Assembly (NCBI GenBank): GCA_014549065.1
Contig: JACDOX010000003.1
Location: 11,012,805 to 11,076,804 of the forward strand
Direction: 5' to 3'
Origin: Cardinalis cardinalis
Lineage: Eukaryota > Chordata > Aves > Passeriformes > Cardinalidae
Length of the DNA: 64,000 nucleotides
The notes beneath the pieces were generated by a model. It was not told where the DNA came from. It did no database searches and saw only the letters and a list, made by a program, of their open reading frames with translations. Positions within the stretch are counted from its first letter, which is position 1; every line of letters begins with the position of its first letter. A program made the translations under genes and the position numbers. This document shows positions 1-14,174 of this stretch, one piece after another.

Positions 1-3000
1 GAAATAATGTATTAGATTCTATTTCAATATTCAATATTTGCTTTAGACAATAGTAAAAGAGAAGACAGACTCATCTTCAAAACAAGCACGTTACTATTAG
101 AAACACAGCTATATAGAGCTGTCTAAGAGTAGTGTCTCCTCAATATAACCAGGCAGTAAAAACATGTGGGCTTGATGTGCAATTCCACAGCCTCTATAGC
201 ATGCATTTAATAATTTATCTATATTTTTGTCACTGCTAGTCTGTGGAGACAAAATGTAAAGACTAATGAGGTAGGTAAAGTTCTGAGAGCAGATTGAGAT
301 TTTTTTAAGCTTCATGATGCATGAGGCTATGTTGTGATGATAAGGCACAAGTAGACGCTTGACACCATTCTTGGATTATTACACACAGAATTTTAGTAGG
401 AGCTAGATGAACCTCTGTTCAGATTTGAGGATAGGTGGTTTGCAGATAGCTGTCTGCAGCTCCAGCCTTGGATGACAGACTGATACATATAATTTAGAAA
501 GACTGGAGTTTACTGAAATATTTATACTTCTGCAGACTGATGTGTATGTGGAAACTGCAAGATTATTCTGAGAANCTGGCCAAGCTTCAGATGTGTGTTA
601 GCTGAAACTCTTTGCTTCTACAGGGGAGTGGGNCAGGGAATGGCTACCCTAATACCCCTGAAATCAAAATGCAATAGAAGATGGCAAAGCTTTATGAAAA
701 TTCTTTGGATATGNACGAGATTGTCTGTATTTGGGTTTATTTAAAGCTTATTGTATGTCTCTTAGATCCTTGGTCCTCCAGCTTTTTCTGGAAGTGTAAT
801 GAATGTGATTATTTCTTTAGCACACTCTACTGTGAGAATCAGTGGATGCTGACTTTCCCCTTCTTGAACCATGCGAATTGAAGCAAAAATGCATCACAGG
901 AAACAGGAACATTTCTGAATTAAATAATCTGCTTTATAGTTTTTTTGGCACTGTATTTTTTTGCGTTTTACTAAACATGTGAACTGTAATACTTTTGCGA
1001 GGACATTTATTTTGAAATAAAATAATGATTTATGCAATGGATAGAAAANGAAGTTATGTAAACCAGATTAGTATCAAAGAAGTAACTACTATTNGGTAGA
1101 ATTTGTAGATACCCACAAGAAGTAGCACAGTTTAGTCTGCATGCATGTGAAGATCGAGCCTTGGTTATGTGTCACTGCTCTAACACCTATTAAAATAGAT
1201 ACAGAATTTTATTGATTTCTTNAATTTCAAATGAGGTCAGTTTTTCCTTCCTTCCTTGTTTTGATTTTGTTGGATTGGCTGCACTTCAGGAGCTCTGGTG
1301 TGTCTTTGCCCCTTGTGCTAGGTGGTGTTGCACATGCTCTCTTTGATTTAGCTGGTGCTGCTGCTAGGAAACCAGCCTGGTNTGAGAGTTGTTCTCTTAG
1401 CACTCCAAAGCGTGGGTTACTGCGTAGTTACAGCTTGTTACAGAACCATTTAATATTGCTGCTTCATTTATAAAGAAACTATTTCAAGGGTGCTGGGGTT
1501 TGGTTTTTCAGCACTTGCTCCGCAGCTGTGGATTTGTGCTGTTTTCCTTAGTGCTGTCTGTGTGTGCAACGCCATTGNTTGTGCAGAACTGTTCATATGG
1601 ACNATTTGCTGCAGTGTAATTTCATTTGAAAACTCTGCTAAGAATATTTTGCNTTCATTAGGTTTATGTAAAAACTGTATCTACTGTGTGTTCCTTGTCC
1701 CCCCTCACATATTCCTTTGTCTTTTGAGAGGAATATGTAGCCATTTTGCCATTGTTATTCCCCTCCCTCACTAGCTGGATAAACAATTTCTTTTTTACAT
1801 TAGAACTATTGTAAAGAGGATGTAATAATATGTTTGTGCCTGTGTTCTAAAAAAAAAAAATGTATAAATGTTTTGTATTTTATAAATATTGGAGAAAAAA
1901 ACTTCAGCCTCTCAGGGATTTGGGATCACAAGCCTTGTTTTTCTGAAATTTCATGAGGTGTGGATCTGTATTTTTCTGTGTTGTGTAAATGCCAGTAGTG
2001 CTTTGCTGTTTTCTGCAGGCTTTTCATTTGTATTTCGAGGGTTAAGTAACTTTTTCTATTTTTCCTTTATCCTTCACTGTAACCACAGTAACAATTTTAA
2101 CTTTTTGATTTAGTCCCAGTAGACAGGCAAAAAATTAATATTTAGAACAATTCATAGGCAAAGCAGACTTACCTCCTTATCCCAGAAAGTTTAAGAAATT
2201 AATTAACTATTGTTGACTTCAAATTTGGTCTATTATTATTTTGTTAGGTTTATAGCCTGACTCAATTTTTAAATTTTTAAACTTCTACCTACTGAAATGT
2301 TTTCTACAGCACTCTTCTATTTTCTTCCCAAGCCAATAGGAACATATACTTGGGAGTGATTTAGGGTAGTTACTGTGATGTATTGTTCTATGTGGTTCAG
2401 TTAAATGCAAAATGAAGAAAAACATTAGAGAAAAACAGAAAATCACAATGCCAACATGGGAGCAGCAAATTTAGAGAGGTACAAGTGCGTTGCTTTTTTT
2501 TTTAATGTTAGCTCTCTTGACAGGTGTTGCCCCATACTTTGATCTGCTGATAAACTGCGGTTTTTAGCTACTCTAGCAGTTTGTTCCCAAGTGTTCTGCA
2601 CAGTACAGGTATTTATTTTGTTTGTCATCTCTTCTGGAAAGTTCTAGGGAGGCTGATGCAAGATCACAGTCACCATGGAGGCATCAGAGAGGAAAGATGG
2701 GAGAATAAGGAGGTGTCTCCCAGGTGGGAGCTCTGCTGTGCTGGCTGCTGCTGTGGGCGATGGCAAACTGGGCATCTCATGGACATGGGGCTTTTGTTCC
2801 TGCCAGAATGCAAAGATGCAACCTAAAGTCACAGTTTTATCTGAAAATACAAAATTGTTTTGTTTGCTACTTCACTAGGTAATGAATATATTGGAATTCT
2901 CTGCTTTACCAGGAACTTGGTCTTTGCCTAATTAATCATTAAGGGTTGTTAGCATACTGTGGTGGAGCTTATTATTAGAGCCTGCATGTATTTCAGAGAG

Positions 3001-6000
3001 CTATGACCCTTTCACAAGTAACTATAGAAACCTCACCAACCATGGTTATTAGCTTAAATTATGGAGTTCATATTTTTAATGAATATTGGCCAGAGTNAGC
3101 GGCTAATAATTTTGGTGTCTAAAATGATGAAGATTGTAAAATTCTGGTTATTTAATTTTGAGTAGCAGTGTGATAAAAGGACTATCAGTTCACACAAGTT
3201 TAAGAATTATAGAATACTTGCATGAGTTATTAGACAACACTAAAAAAGTCCTTGGATACCTTGCACATTTTCCAAAGCTTTTGTGTAGAAACATTATGCC
3301 CATGCCCTTTATGCCAGATTCACAATTTAAAGGTAAAATTTACTGAGGCAGCAAATAAAATGTNTTTGGTGTTTCTGTTTTGCTTTCAGTACATTTCTAA
3401 TATATGTTATTTCTTAATGTTAGACTTGATTTACACTGGTAATTGAGGTACTGAAAGAAATTGTGTCAGTTTGCAAAACNGTAGTAGGAGCAAGTGCTGC
3501 TGAAATGGAAGAGGAAAAGAAGAAATGTCAAATGTGAACATTATTGTACAACATTAGGGCCTATAGGAGTAGCAGGTTTGAAAATAGGAATAGCTGCTGA
3601 GATGGACTTGTTACCAGCCTGAGTTTTGGAAAAAATTAAGGCGCTTTTTTTGTGGNGGGGGAACCCAGCTCAGTCCTACATGGTTTAAATTGCTGAAGTG
3701 TAGAAGGAAATGTGATTTGAAGGGTAGGAGTATTCAAAGATATTACTGTTTCATGATACTTACAGCACAGGCCTGTATGGGGAGGTAGGTTACTGGAACA
3801 GAGTGGTGATAATCAAGATGGTTTCTCTANTGCTGGAGCTGGGAAATGCAGGGGAGAGTGTACCACAACATCCTAACAGGAAATGAAGATGCTGCTCAAA
3901 CATGTTAGGATGGNTTTTGTCCTAGTTGAGAGAAAGAGAAACGAACTTGTTTCAGCAGTGGTGTTGTTCTTAACCATTGTGCTTTGGACCAGATAAATGG
4001 TTTGGGCAAGACTATCCTCTCTGTTTGTGAGTAATTTTGATACAGGGAGGAAAGCAGTGAGCAGAAATAAAACTTGTTTTGATGGCAGGATCAGAATGTT
4101 GAAACTAGCCAGTGGGAAAAAACGCTTGTGTTAACTTGGCATAAATGTTGTCCCGCTTGTGAGTCATTGAGCTGTTCGAGTAATTAATGCTGTCATTGTT
4201 TTGTTTTTCTGCTCTTCTCTCTGTATATCTCGTATTACATTGCAGGTTGTTGAGACTGCAGGTGTTTTCCTGGCAGGATGCCACTGACTTCCTGAGACAG
4301 GGCTGGCTGCTGACAAAGCTGTCCCTTTAGCTGCTGTGTCTCCAGGGTACCTTCACATAAATACTTTGTGTGAAAGTACAATGAAATGATTGCCTTCCTG
4401 AACTGATGTTGAGGGAGACAAACTTAATTTTTATGGATGTGTTACTCTCATAGTGATGTTTTAATAACTGGAACATGTATAAATATGAGATGGGCTACAA
4501 AGTTGGGCAAAGTTTGCAGGTAGTATTTTTCATCACTGCCAGCGTTTTAAGGGAAATCTGTTTATCAGAACTGTGGGTCTCAAAAGCTGTGTTTTTATTA
4601 CAGCATAACCTGGAATAGCGAAGGTGTTTCAGAGGAATGAATATAGGCTTGGAGCGTAGCAGAATGTGAAGAAGGCTGGTAGAGCAGTTGCCTAAACCCC
4701 ACTCTGCTGCACCCAGTTCTTAGCTTTGTTTTTGGCTCAACAGCCCTTAAGGGCTTCTTGGGTAACACTAAATACTCTGGAATCCTGAGTGCCAAGGGAA
4801 AGTTTTTATGCCGCCTCCGAGGTTTGTGTGTGTATGTTCTCCCTGCTTTCCTTGTGGAGGCTCAGCCTCTGGATGCCCTGTGGTGGACACTCTGTGGGGA
4901 CAGGGGAGAGGGAGGTGAAGTTTCTGTCAGCTGCCTGCTCTCTCCTGTATTCTGCACAGCTCACCCACTGCTCAGTGAGTTTACAGGCTGCCCAAAATGA
5001 AATGCAGCAGCCAGGAGAGTCCACCTGGGAGCCTTTTATCCTACTGACCTGTCAAACCCTTGGGAGGGATAGTGGTATACGGTAATTGCAAATCTACAGT
5101 GACGTGCATGTGTGTTTTGTTTTGCGTGCACCTCTGACTTGTAAAATCAGGAGACTGATTTCTTATGTACCTTTTAACTGTTGAATCTGCCCTCCTTATG
5201 TCCACATTGTCTGAGCAACGAGTCTTTGTTTTCCTGGTTTTTATACCTTTCAGCTCTTCTGGAGTTGAGGGTTGCAGCAGATAATTAGCACTTGCATGTG
5301 TATGTTAAATATTCTATAGCATTTAGGCATTGGATTATCATTAGAACTGTGCAAAGATTTATTTATGTTGTAGTCCGCTGTAAAACTTTATTTAAAAAAA
5401 CCCAAAAACCAAACCCAAATCAAAACAACAGCAATTTATCTTTTCTTTGTTAAAACATGTTCTCTGCTCTCAGTTCAGCCTTTGGATCATCAGGCTAACT
5501 GACAAAATAGTCACATTCTTACTTCCAAAAGCTTGAATCCAGTACATATTTGACATAGAACATTAATGATAGATGTGTTTTTCTGTGAACATACTTTCTC
5601 AGTAATAGAAAGGACATTGAAGGTTTTGGCACTCATTCTCTGTGGGTTTCTTGGAGAACCACACTGAATAAAAACAGGCCTTATGGAGGAGCCTGTGCTG
5701 CAGTGAGGGAGTGGTGCAGAAACTAGGACTGGCTTTCTTCAGTTGAAGTGGTCTTTATACAGTTGTTTTTTTGTTTTTCTTTTTTTTTTTGCAGGGGTGT
5801 AAAGATATAATAATGATGTCTTGACCATTTTTAAAGTAAAAATTTAGATAGTGAGGTGTGTTAGATCTTCTTTATTGAAGACTACAATATAAATTTCAAA
5901 CCTGATATGTTTTTATATACTACTTATTTTCTGAAGAGATATTGAGGGGGTAGTTACTGTGAGTATGTGATCAATAGTCTTCAAAATAATTTTGCCAGTG

Positions 6001-7570
6001 ACTTTGTTAATNGTGTTCAGAATGCAGTGATGAAGGTAGAAAAAGAAAAAAAATTTCACTAAAGAATAATTAGCAGAATGAAATTGAGTTAGCAGGTGTG
6101 ACATCCAATTATTTTCTTCCCTGGAGATAAATATCAAGTCAAGGTTGGATATTGCAATTGGAGGGTAGCACCTCTGCTGCCTCTGAATTAGGCAGAGTGA
6201 GAAGTAGCCATGTCNTGTGAAGAAAAAAGGTCATGTCTCTGACTGCTGTGGTTAATGCATAGTTTGATTTGGGAAGGGATTAGCCACTTCTGATTGCTGC
6301 TTTAATGAGGACTTCCCTTTGTAAAAATCCTGATTGCTACGTGGAATGTTTGATTTTGATATGGATGGAAGCCATATGCAGAGGTTTTGAAAGACTTGTG
6401 TGTTCCAACACAGCATCTTTGAGAGCTAAGACTGAAGCACAGAATTGCTTCCACACACCAAAGGATTTCTGCTAGGCTTTGCTTCTAAGAAGGCAGTTTT
6501 AAGTAGTTGCACTTCCTTGGCTGTGTGATAGCTGGATTCCCTGATCCATTGAAGGGGTAACCTGGGGTGGAAAACCTGGCTGTGACAGATTGATATCAGA
6601 TTAGCTGTACATGTGAATTGACCTTATCTCATGAATTGCAACCAAATAGTCTTCTGCAATGTGTTAGGCTGTTAAAGACATGGCTTCATCTGTGAAATAT
6701 GAGAGCTTTTCTTTTCCCTTCATTAAAATAATAAGAAAAAACTTTACTTTTAATAGCTGGTGTCTTTCACTTGAGTCTTGTTTGGAAATACTGTATCACT
6801 TTCTCAAGTTGACAATATGCCTATACTGTGTCTAGTGTTATTTTAATTTTACTGCTACCTTGGAATATATTTCTTATGTTCAGTTTTTGCCTTGGTAGTG
6901 TCCAGATTTTTTTTCCCCTCAGGAAAGTACAGACATTATTTTTTTCCTTTCTTTTTTCTTGCTTACTATTATTCAATTCATTCTTGGACTTCTGACAAAA
7001 TAAGCTCATGGCCTATCAAGAAAAGCTTAACTGTTTAAGTAGCTGTCAAAAACNATGTCATAACTACCTGTCCATGTAAATTACAGTTTATGGAAAACTG
7101 TTTTGTTGAAGAAAAGTTTTTATTACTAAGCAGATGTAGAACTAGGTTAGAAAGTCTAAGTAGATGGTATAATTATCTGTTGGAAATAAATGAAAANCAC
7201 TGTTAATTGGATTTTCTATCATGTGAAAATGGCTTGTGTCTCACTAGCTAGTTATTCTTTCACTCCTTATTTTTAAATTTATGTTGAATTTGGCTGTTTT
7301 CCCCATAGACTATTTTTCTTTGAACTTTTGCAGTTTTTAACTTAGGTAGTCAGCACTTTCTTGGGTGAGAGAGGTGGTTCATTGGTGTGTTTGTATAGCT
7401 ATCAGAATTTCATTGTACTTAGGAGATGCAGAAATACTAATATTGGTTTATTAATGCAGTTTTGGTGTTCCTTCTAATAATGTATTCCACTATTCAGACT
7501 CTGACTTCAATTGTGTTATATTGAATGCAGATGTGTTGTGTAGGCAAGTGTGTTTTGGAATGAGATAGAT
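1..7570. other. Non-coding AT-rich unique DNA (no gene seen)
   Basis: I see no gene here. Every open frame is under about 100 codons, many contain ambiguous bases, and none resembles a known protein or is bounded by a convincing acceptor and donor pair. The stretch holds an A12 run at 1849-1860, an A/C-rich low-complexity patch at about 5393-5440, and a long T-rich tract at 5764-5790 that ends in GCAG and so resembles a strong splice acceptor without a recognisable exon after it. The composition is typical of a vertebrate intron or intergenic region. Short unrecognised exons or non-coding RNAs cannot be excluded by eye. Confidence 0.75.
5764..5794 (+). repeat. T-rich polypyrimidine tract ending in GCAG
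   Basis: This is an almost uninterrupted T tract broken only by single G and C bases, followed directly by GCAG. It looks like the polypyrimidine tract and AG of a 3' splice site. The sequence after it (GGGGTGTAAAG) gives no meaningful reading frame and no nearby donor was identified. Simple low-complexity DNA is the safer reading. Confidence 0.5.
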
Positions 7571-8026
7571 GATCATAGTATGGTGGAATTGTTTAGGCTG
7601 GAAAAGATCCATCATTGTTGGGCCCAACCATGAACCCAGCACTGCCAAGTTCACCACTGAACCATGTCCCTAAATGCCACATCTACACATCTTTTAAATA
7701 CCTCCAGGGATGGTAACGTCACAGTTTCCCTGAACAGTGCGTTCTGATGCTTTATAAACCTTTTGGGGTTATCCAATGCTAATTTACAATCTAAACTTCC
7801 CCTGGCACAGCTTGATGCCATTCCCTTTTGTGCTGTTGCTTCTCACTTGAGAGATGAGACAACCTCCCACCCAGCTACACCTTCCTTTCAGGCAGTTGTA
7901 GAGGCATAAGGGCCCCCCTGAGCCTCCTTTTCTCCACGCTAAACACCCTCACCTCCTCAAAAAACTTGTGCTCCAGACCTTTCACTGGCTTCATTGCTCA
8001 TCTCTGATGCTCCAGCGCCTCAGTGA
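7571..8026 (-). mobile_element. CR1 LINE, 5'-truncated 3' end fragment
   Basis: The plus strand reads as the reverse complement of the avian CR1 3' region. It begins at the CR1 3' terminus (TCATAGTATGG, then GGCTGGAAAAGATCC) and passes through typical CR1 phrases: AAATACCTCCAGGGATGG at 7696-7713, CCTGAGCCTCCTTTTCTCC at 7917-7935 and TGTGCTCCAGACC at 7967-7979. It breaks off after GCTCCAGCGCCTCA. About 450 bp of 3' UTR and distal ORF2 remain, the normal result of incomplete reverse transcription. Frames are broken by many substitutions, so the copy is dead. The phrase order and wording suggest one of the commoner avian CR1 subfamilies, but I cannot assign it without alignment. Confidence 0.93.
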
Positions 8027-11000
8027 AACTTAGTTCAGTTGACAGGAGATGTTTAGAGCTGCACAAGAGAGATTTGGTACCAGGCAGTAAAACTGTAGAG
8101 TGAAGAGGCACTGAGATGGGGGTGAGAAAGCTGGCATTGTTCATTCCAAGGAGGAAAGCTGCTGCGTTAATGGGAAAAACCACTCTCCTCACACAAGCAG
8201 TTTTGANAATGTGTAGATGCTTTAATGAAGTTTAAGGGATGGATTTCATATTAGATTGGTTTGTGTGCAAATCTCAGTTCTTATAGCTTTCCTTGTCTGT
8301 ATATTTGGGTCACTAGTTTTACTAGTAACTATCTTAGGTGGTTTTTTATTTCTTGGAAACAAACAAGAGATTAAAGAAGTAAGTCATGAATGAAGCAATG
8401 ATCCATGCTTACAGTTACCCAGAAGTTACTGTATCTAGAACTAATGCAAGCAATCTGATGTTAATGGTGTCTTAGAATATTTTTTCAGGCTTTTCTTTGT
8501 AGCTGGAATAAATATATGGAATGTGGGAAGTCCAGTAAGTATCACTGTTGCGTAGGAAATGAGGTTACTAAACATTGGGTTGGTGCAAGTGACTGTTGCA
8601 AACCTCTCTTTATAGTGTTTATATTTTTATCTGTAGAGTTTACATATAAAATCACATTGATCAGAACTGACTTTTTTTACTTGAGTGGGGATAAGAGACA
8701 GCTCTGACTAAGAATAATGTTTCTACTCACTCTTCTGAATAATTGTGTGCTTTTGAATTTTTTCAGAACAAAATGCTTGGCAAACAGTTGTGTACGGGTA
8801 CATATAGGGATGGTGAAATTCCATCTGGTCAAAATGGGTGTGTATATTAGCTGGAGAATATAATGAACTTGTTCAAAATATACGTTGCTGTACATGACTT
8901 TGATTTGCCAGATTATAAGTGACTCATAAACTTCGTATGGCTTACCAAATCAGATTCAGAATGTTGTTTAGATTTTTTTTTTAACCTGAGAATGACCATG
9001 TTTTCTCTTCTTGCAATTTGTTTCAGCAGACGTTTTGGTCACGTACTTTTCAAGTGCTCCAGTACGTAATTTCAAAGTTGATTATAGCTGTATTTTGAAA
9101 AAGTCAACAGTAAACTTTTTAAAGTCGTTTAGTTTGTTAAAAATGCTTTATGTAACTGTGGCCTGTGCAAAAGTCTTCCTTTATAATATCATTGTGCAAT
9201 GATTTTCAAAACCTAATACTAGAAGGAAGTGCGTTTTGGAGTATATCTTGAATACAGAAAAGCTATAGTTATTCTTTTACTACCATTGTAGCTTCCTTGA
9301 TTTCTCCTCTGCCCCTAATGGGAAATGGAACAAGTGGCTTTCCAGCTTTGTGCTGTCTCTTGTGTTGTCAGTCTATCCACATATAGCCACTCACATAACA
9401 AAGCAGGGTCTCTTAGAGCTAGTCCAAGTTCTAATCTTTGTGAGAGAATGCTCAGTTCATACCTGCCCATGTATTTATACCTGTAAGAGTAATTTTTAGT
9501 TCTTTTTTATGCTAAGCAGTTCAAGAATTTATGGTAGAGGTACTACTCTGCTTTTAAGCCCTCTGGGTTTATGAAAACAAATTTAAAATGATGGCTCTGG
9601 TCTTCCAGTGAGAATGTTTGATTTCATTGTGTTTGTCCAGATACCATCTCAAGTAGATTGTAACTTTAGCTGGCCACTCCATAAACTGTTGGTAAGGACT
9701 GGCCCAGGTAAGGATTTTTGGCATGGTCCCGTAAATTACCTGGAGTCTTATGAAAAAGGTGGCTATTTTTACAAAGAAGGAGATGGTGATTTGCTGGTTT
9801 GGGGAAGGTAAAATTTCACTGACACTTCATATCAATTTCTTCCCATTCTATGTAGTTTATAGTCAAGATAGAGTAGANGGTGAGGAGGGGGACAATGGAG
9901 AGTGGAAGAAAAGGGAAAGGANCAAAACATTGTTTTAAGAAAACAAATCAGCCAAAAGGCCATGATACATACTTCAGACTCTTTGAATAATTAAATAGAC
10001 CTTTTGTTGTGAAGGAAAGACATCATGGCTTTTGTACGTCTTCGTACTTTACCACTAAAGTAAGCATTAACCAGCAGTTGTAGGAAAGTTNTAATTCATT
10101 AATAATAAAGCTTTTCTGTCCAGTGATGTTTTTCCCCAAGACAAAATGAGTTCAGGATCATGCTTACTTGATATTTAAGGAATTTATAACCTGGCACTGA
10201 GTCTTGCAGGCCTTTTGGGGCTCTGTCTACACAGGGGACATGATTTTTTTCCAATGAAAGCAAAGTTAAATACTGTGGCACATAAGAAGACGTGAATGGC
10301 TAGGCAAGGAAGTTTTCTATGAAACTTGAAGTCATCATTCCCCTAAAGGAGGTAGCCCCTTTTTTTTAGTTGATTCTGACATGGCTGCTGAGAATATTAT
10401 TGTTTCTTTTAAAAGGTTACAAGATTTGTCATGGTGACCAAACAAGCCTGTAATCAGCATAAGACCAGGTTTATTCTAATAGCTGAGTCTCCTTATTAGA
10501 ATCAGCATTAAGTGGTACATTTTCCTTCTAGCCAATTTCACATATATCTTCAACTCACAGCAAAAGCAGTAGTACAGGAACTAAACAATACCTGTATACA
10601 AGTTCTGATTTTCTGTTCTTAAAAATGTAAATGGAACTTTCTGCTAAGACTTTGTAGCTTTTCCTTTCTCTCTGATGTCTTTAGGCATTTGATTTAGAAG
10701 AATTCAGTGAAGTTCTTGACTTGTGGATTGAAAATCCGTACTCTCCCCATTAATTCCTTTTATTTCACTTGTTACAAAGTACTTGTATTTTTTTTACTCT
10801 TATTATTAATGTTTATAGACTATAAATGAAATGCATAATACATATAAGCTCAAAATTTTCATTTTGCCAATAAATTGTTGACCCATGGTGTGTTCAATAT
10901 CATAGTTAGTGTAGATAATGCTTTGCTCAATTTCTCAAATGCTTCATAGAGTGGGAAAATACTATTGGGTTAGGAAATGAAAGAACATTATACCAGTTTC

Positions 11001-11916
11001 TTGTCCTTTTTTTTTAACCTTTTCTTCCTGCTGGTAGTTAATCATTAGGTTAGCCCTAATCATATACAGATGTTATCTTTAAAATGTTGTTTTAAGGGAT
11101 GGGGAGTAAGCATAACAGATAGTATGCTTTGATGGATGGGCAAAAGTATGATGTACAGATACATTGTAATTTATTGTTTGATTCTTTGCTGGTTTTTAAT
11201 ATTCTGNCTTTTTGTGCAGTATGCATGAGTTCTCACAAGTGAGCCACTTTAGACTGTCAGTTTGACAAATGGTACNTATTAGTTTTTAAAGCTTATTTGT
11301 AGCTTCATACTGTCTTTGAATATATTCNTTTTCTGCAGTATGTCTGAGGTACTCCTTGAACATCGCTTGAAATGTTTGAATATTCACAAATATTTCTGTT
11401 TAGTTAATTTAACTGTCATGTTCTCACCTCTTAAAAGAAAAATCTAACATGACAGAGCACTACAGGCTTTGCTTTCCCCCCTAAGGATTAGGTTTAATAC
11501 ATCCTTACAGTGTTTTGAAGGAGTCTGTCCAAATCTGTACTTCCAGTACGCTCTTCTTTGGCTCCTCACGACGATGGTTGTTGAACCATCAATATCTGTT
11601 ATGATAGATCATAAAGGTATCTGCTTTACTAGATGAAAATATCCTGCTCTTCTATGGGAGTATAGTTTATAAAATTAGTTTAAAAGAAACAAGTGTCCAT
11701 CTTTGAACTGTGTTCTTTTGCATGTTAGCAGTCCCTGTGCTCTCCTTGCTCAATGGGAGCAGGTTGTGGATTCTGCAGTAAAAAGTCTGTAATGGAGGTG
11801 CCAATTTCCTCATACCTACTGTTCTTGCAGTGACTTCTGTGGTTTTGGGATCACAGTATGAAAGGAAATCGGTGGAAATTCTGTCACTCCCAAAGTTTAG
11901 CATGAGGAGCTATCTT

Positions 11917-12002
11917 AGAAATTCAAATACAGTAAATACCATAAACAATCAAATACAGTATCAAATACAGTAAATACCAGAAATTCAAATACAGTAAATA
12001 CA
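11917..12002 (+). repeat. Minisatellite-like cluster of CAAATACAGTA units
   Basis: The core CAAATACAGTA occurs four times, at 11924-11934, 11950-11960, 11962-11972 and 11986-11996. Two outer copies carry the longer shared context from AGAAATTC to TAAATAC and are offset by exactly 62 bases (11917 and 11979). The inner copies are truncated or joined. This is best explained by a small higher-order tandem duplication. No coding or structural role is visible. Confidence 0.9.
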
Positions 12003-12734
12003 TGGCTTATGGAATGGTCATGACAGTAGACATTTTTTGTTTTGTTTTGTCTGATGCCTTTGGATCCTGTTCTGGGACTTTTTCTTGATTGTAGCATTAT
12101 AGAAAGAATATTTAGTTTGTTGANTCCTTCCTTTTTAATGTTTATAACTGCCTTTGTAGTTCTTTTCTACGATTTCATCACGTTTGCCTTTTCCTGGTAA
12201 CATCAGTATCAGTTTATAGACATGTATATATGGCAGCCTGTAAGAAGATGGTGTGTGTTTGTTTCTCAGTGTTGGGGCCTCTGCAGAGTTTCTTGCTGAT
12301 TCTCCTCAGCCTGTGTGGTGTTTCCTATAAAGCCGGTCATCCCTTGCTGTGCCTGTGTGCTTCCTCNGCAGGACTAACTTGTGCTCTGCCGGATCAGAGC
12401 ATACTGAGAATTCACAGGTGCTTGTGATCCCCTGAATCTGGAGACTTTGACTGGGGAGTTTGCAAATATGGCTATCAAAAAGATGCTGTTTATCTAAAAA
12501 AATCTGTGGAGAAGGAAAGAAAAGGGGAAAAGAAGGAGGCATCAAACTCTTTAAATGTTTAAGGCTGTTTTGTGTCTTATTTCCAGTTGCTGTGCACTGG
12601 TTTCTTAAGCTTGCGATTCTGGTAGGTTGATGTCTCATGGGATGTCTGAGTTAGCAAGGATGTGATGGAGTTTATGTCAGCAGCTCCTGTCAAAAGAGTA
12701 GATTGCAAGTGCTCCTAATTTTCTCACTGCTGAT

Positions 12735-12770
12735 TGTTTTTTGGTTCGTGGTTTTGTTTTTCTTTTTTTT
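12735..12770 (+). repeat. T/G-rich low-complexity tract
   Basis: The stretch is almost entirely T with scattered G and one TTCGTGG interruption, followed by GCATTAG. It is simple low-complexity sequence with no clear unit length. Confidence 0.7.
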
Positions 12771-14174
12771 GCATTAGTGTTTAATCATCACTTTTTAAAA
12801 AAATAAAAATCTAAAAGCCAGTAAAGTAATACTAACAGTCTTTACTTTTCCCAGTTCAGGATCCTGGTCCTGATTTTCATGTATATCTCTTATCTGTGAC
12901 AAAAGTTTCTTGAAGCGGTATTATTGAGAGTGTTCTCAAACTGGAAAACCAGATAGTATGTTATCTACNCAGAGCAGCAGCACAATGTCTTGGCTTCACA
13001 GTCTGGGATCTTTTATTGTCAGAGGACAATATGGACCCAGAATTGATAGATTTTTGGCACCATTGACAAATTTACTATTGCAGTGCAGGACTTGGTTTCT
13101 TAAAGCCCGTTACAGATATTCTTAGAGTAATATGTCCTGCATTTCATTCTGTAGCATTATTCTGATATTTGAATATGTATATTTTATGCTCTATTATGCC
13201 ATATCAAATGATATTGCCCTGAGGGCGAAGGTAGAAAACCTGAGCAAAGAAAAACATAATTTTTGTTAGTTAGGGGAGCTTTGCACTGCATCGGAAAGGA
13301 ATTCTGGNATAGCTTCATTGTGTGTGTCTGTGTTTGAAGTGTGGAGAGAATAGCAAGGAAATAGGTTTTCAGAACGCCAGTGGGCTTGCTTGTGTTACAA
13401 GCTGTTTCCATTTCTTTTTTTACTGANGGTGTGTTACCAGTGATACTTCCCCTACTCCCCTGTTCTCTCTAGATCAGAGTTAACACTTGCATTGAATTAA
13501 ATGCTTCAGAGAAGAGCATGAGTTTAAGACATGGTGAGTGATAAAAATTGACATCTGAAGATGAGCAGGGCTGCNCAGGAAGCAATTGGTTTGGAGTGCT
13601 GGTGAGTAAGTCCTTTACTGTTACATAAGTGAGTAAATAAAATTAAATACTGGACATTTTGGTGAGATCCCTCCTAGGCCTTTCATGTTCCTTGCCTGCA
13701 ATAGTTTCTTCTGGTTTTCACCTATATGTTAGTTTTCAACTAATTGGNTTAATACTTGTTACATATGTGTCAAGCTTGGTAAGGAGAAAGTAAACCCTGA
13801 TCTCAAAATGTATCTACTTCATTTTCAAAAGAAAGGTCAAAAAGCATTTTCTGTTAAATTAAACTTGAGTTTCTGAATGTGCCTTGAACATCTTACTGAA
13901 GCAATTACATGATTTTTGGGATTAACTCAGTGCTTGTGGTACAGAACCGACAATTAATAATAAATAGTCCACAACTGANCTTTGAAGTGCTNTTTGGTAA
14001 TATTAAGTAAACCATGTTTGTTAGCAGCTTCAGAACTCATTCTTAAAACTTACTCAAATTCTGAAGTTTGGTCTTTTTCCAGCAGACAGTGTAAAGCCTG
14101 AGATAAGCCACATTTGTTTCAATGAGAGAATGCTTGAGCCTGAAATTGGTGTCTCTTCTGAATTCCTTGTCTGG

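Noticed and set aside
4200..4270. Pyrimidine-rich tract ending TTGCAG|GTTGTT, considered as a recursive splice site
   Set aside because: The donor half (GTTGTT) departs from the consensus, unlike the site at 43055.
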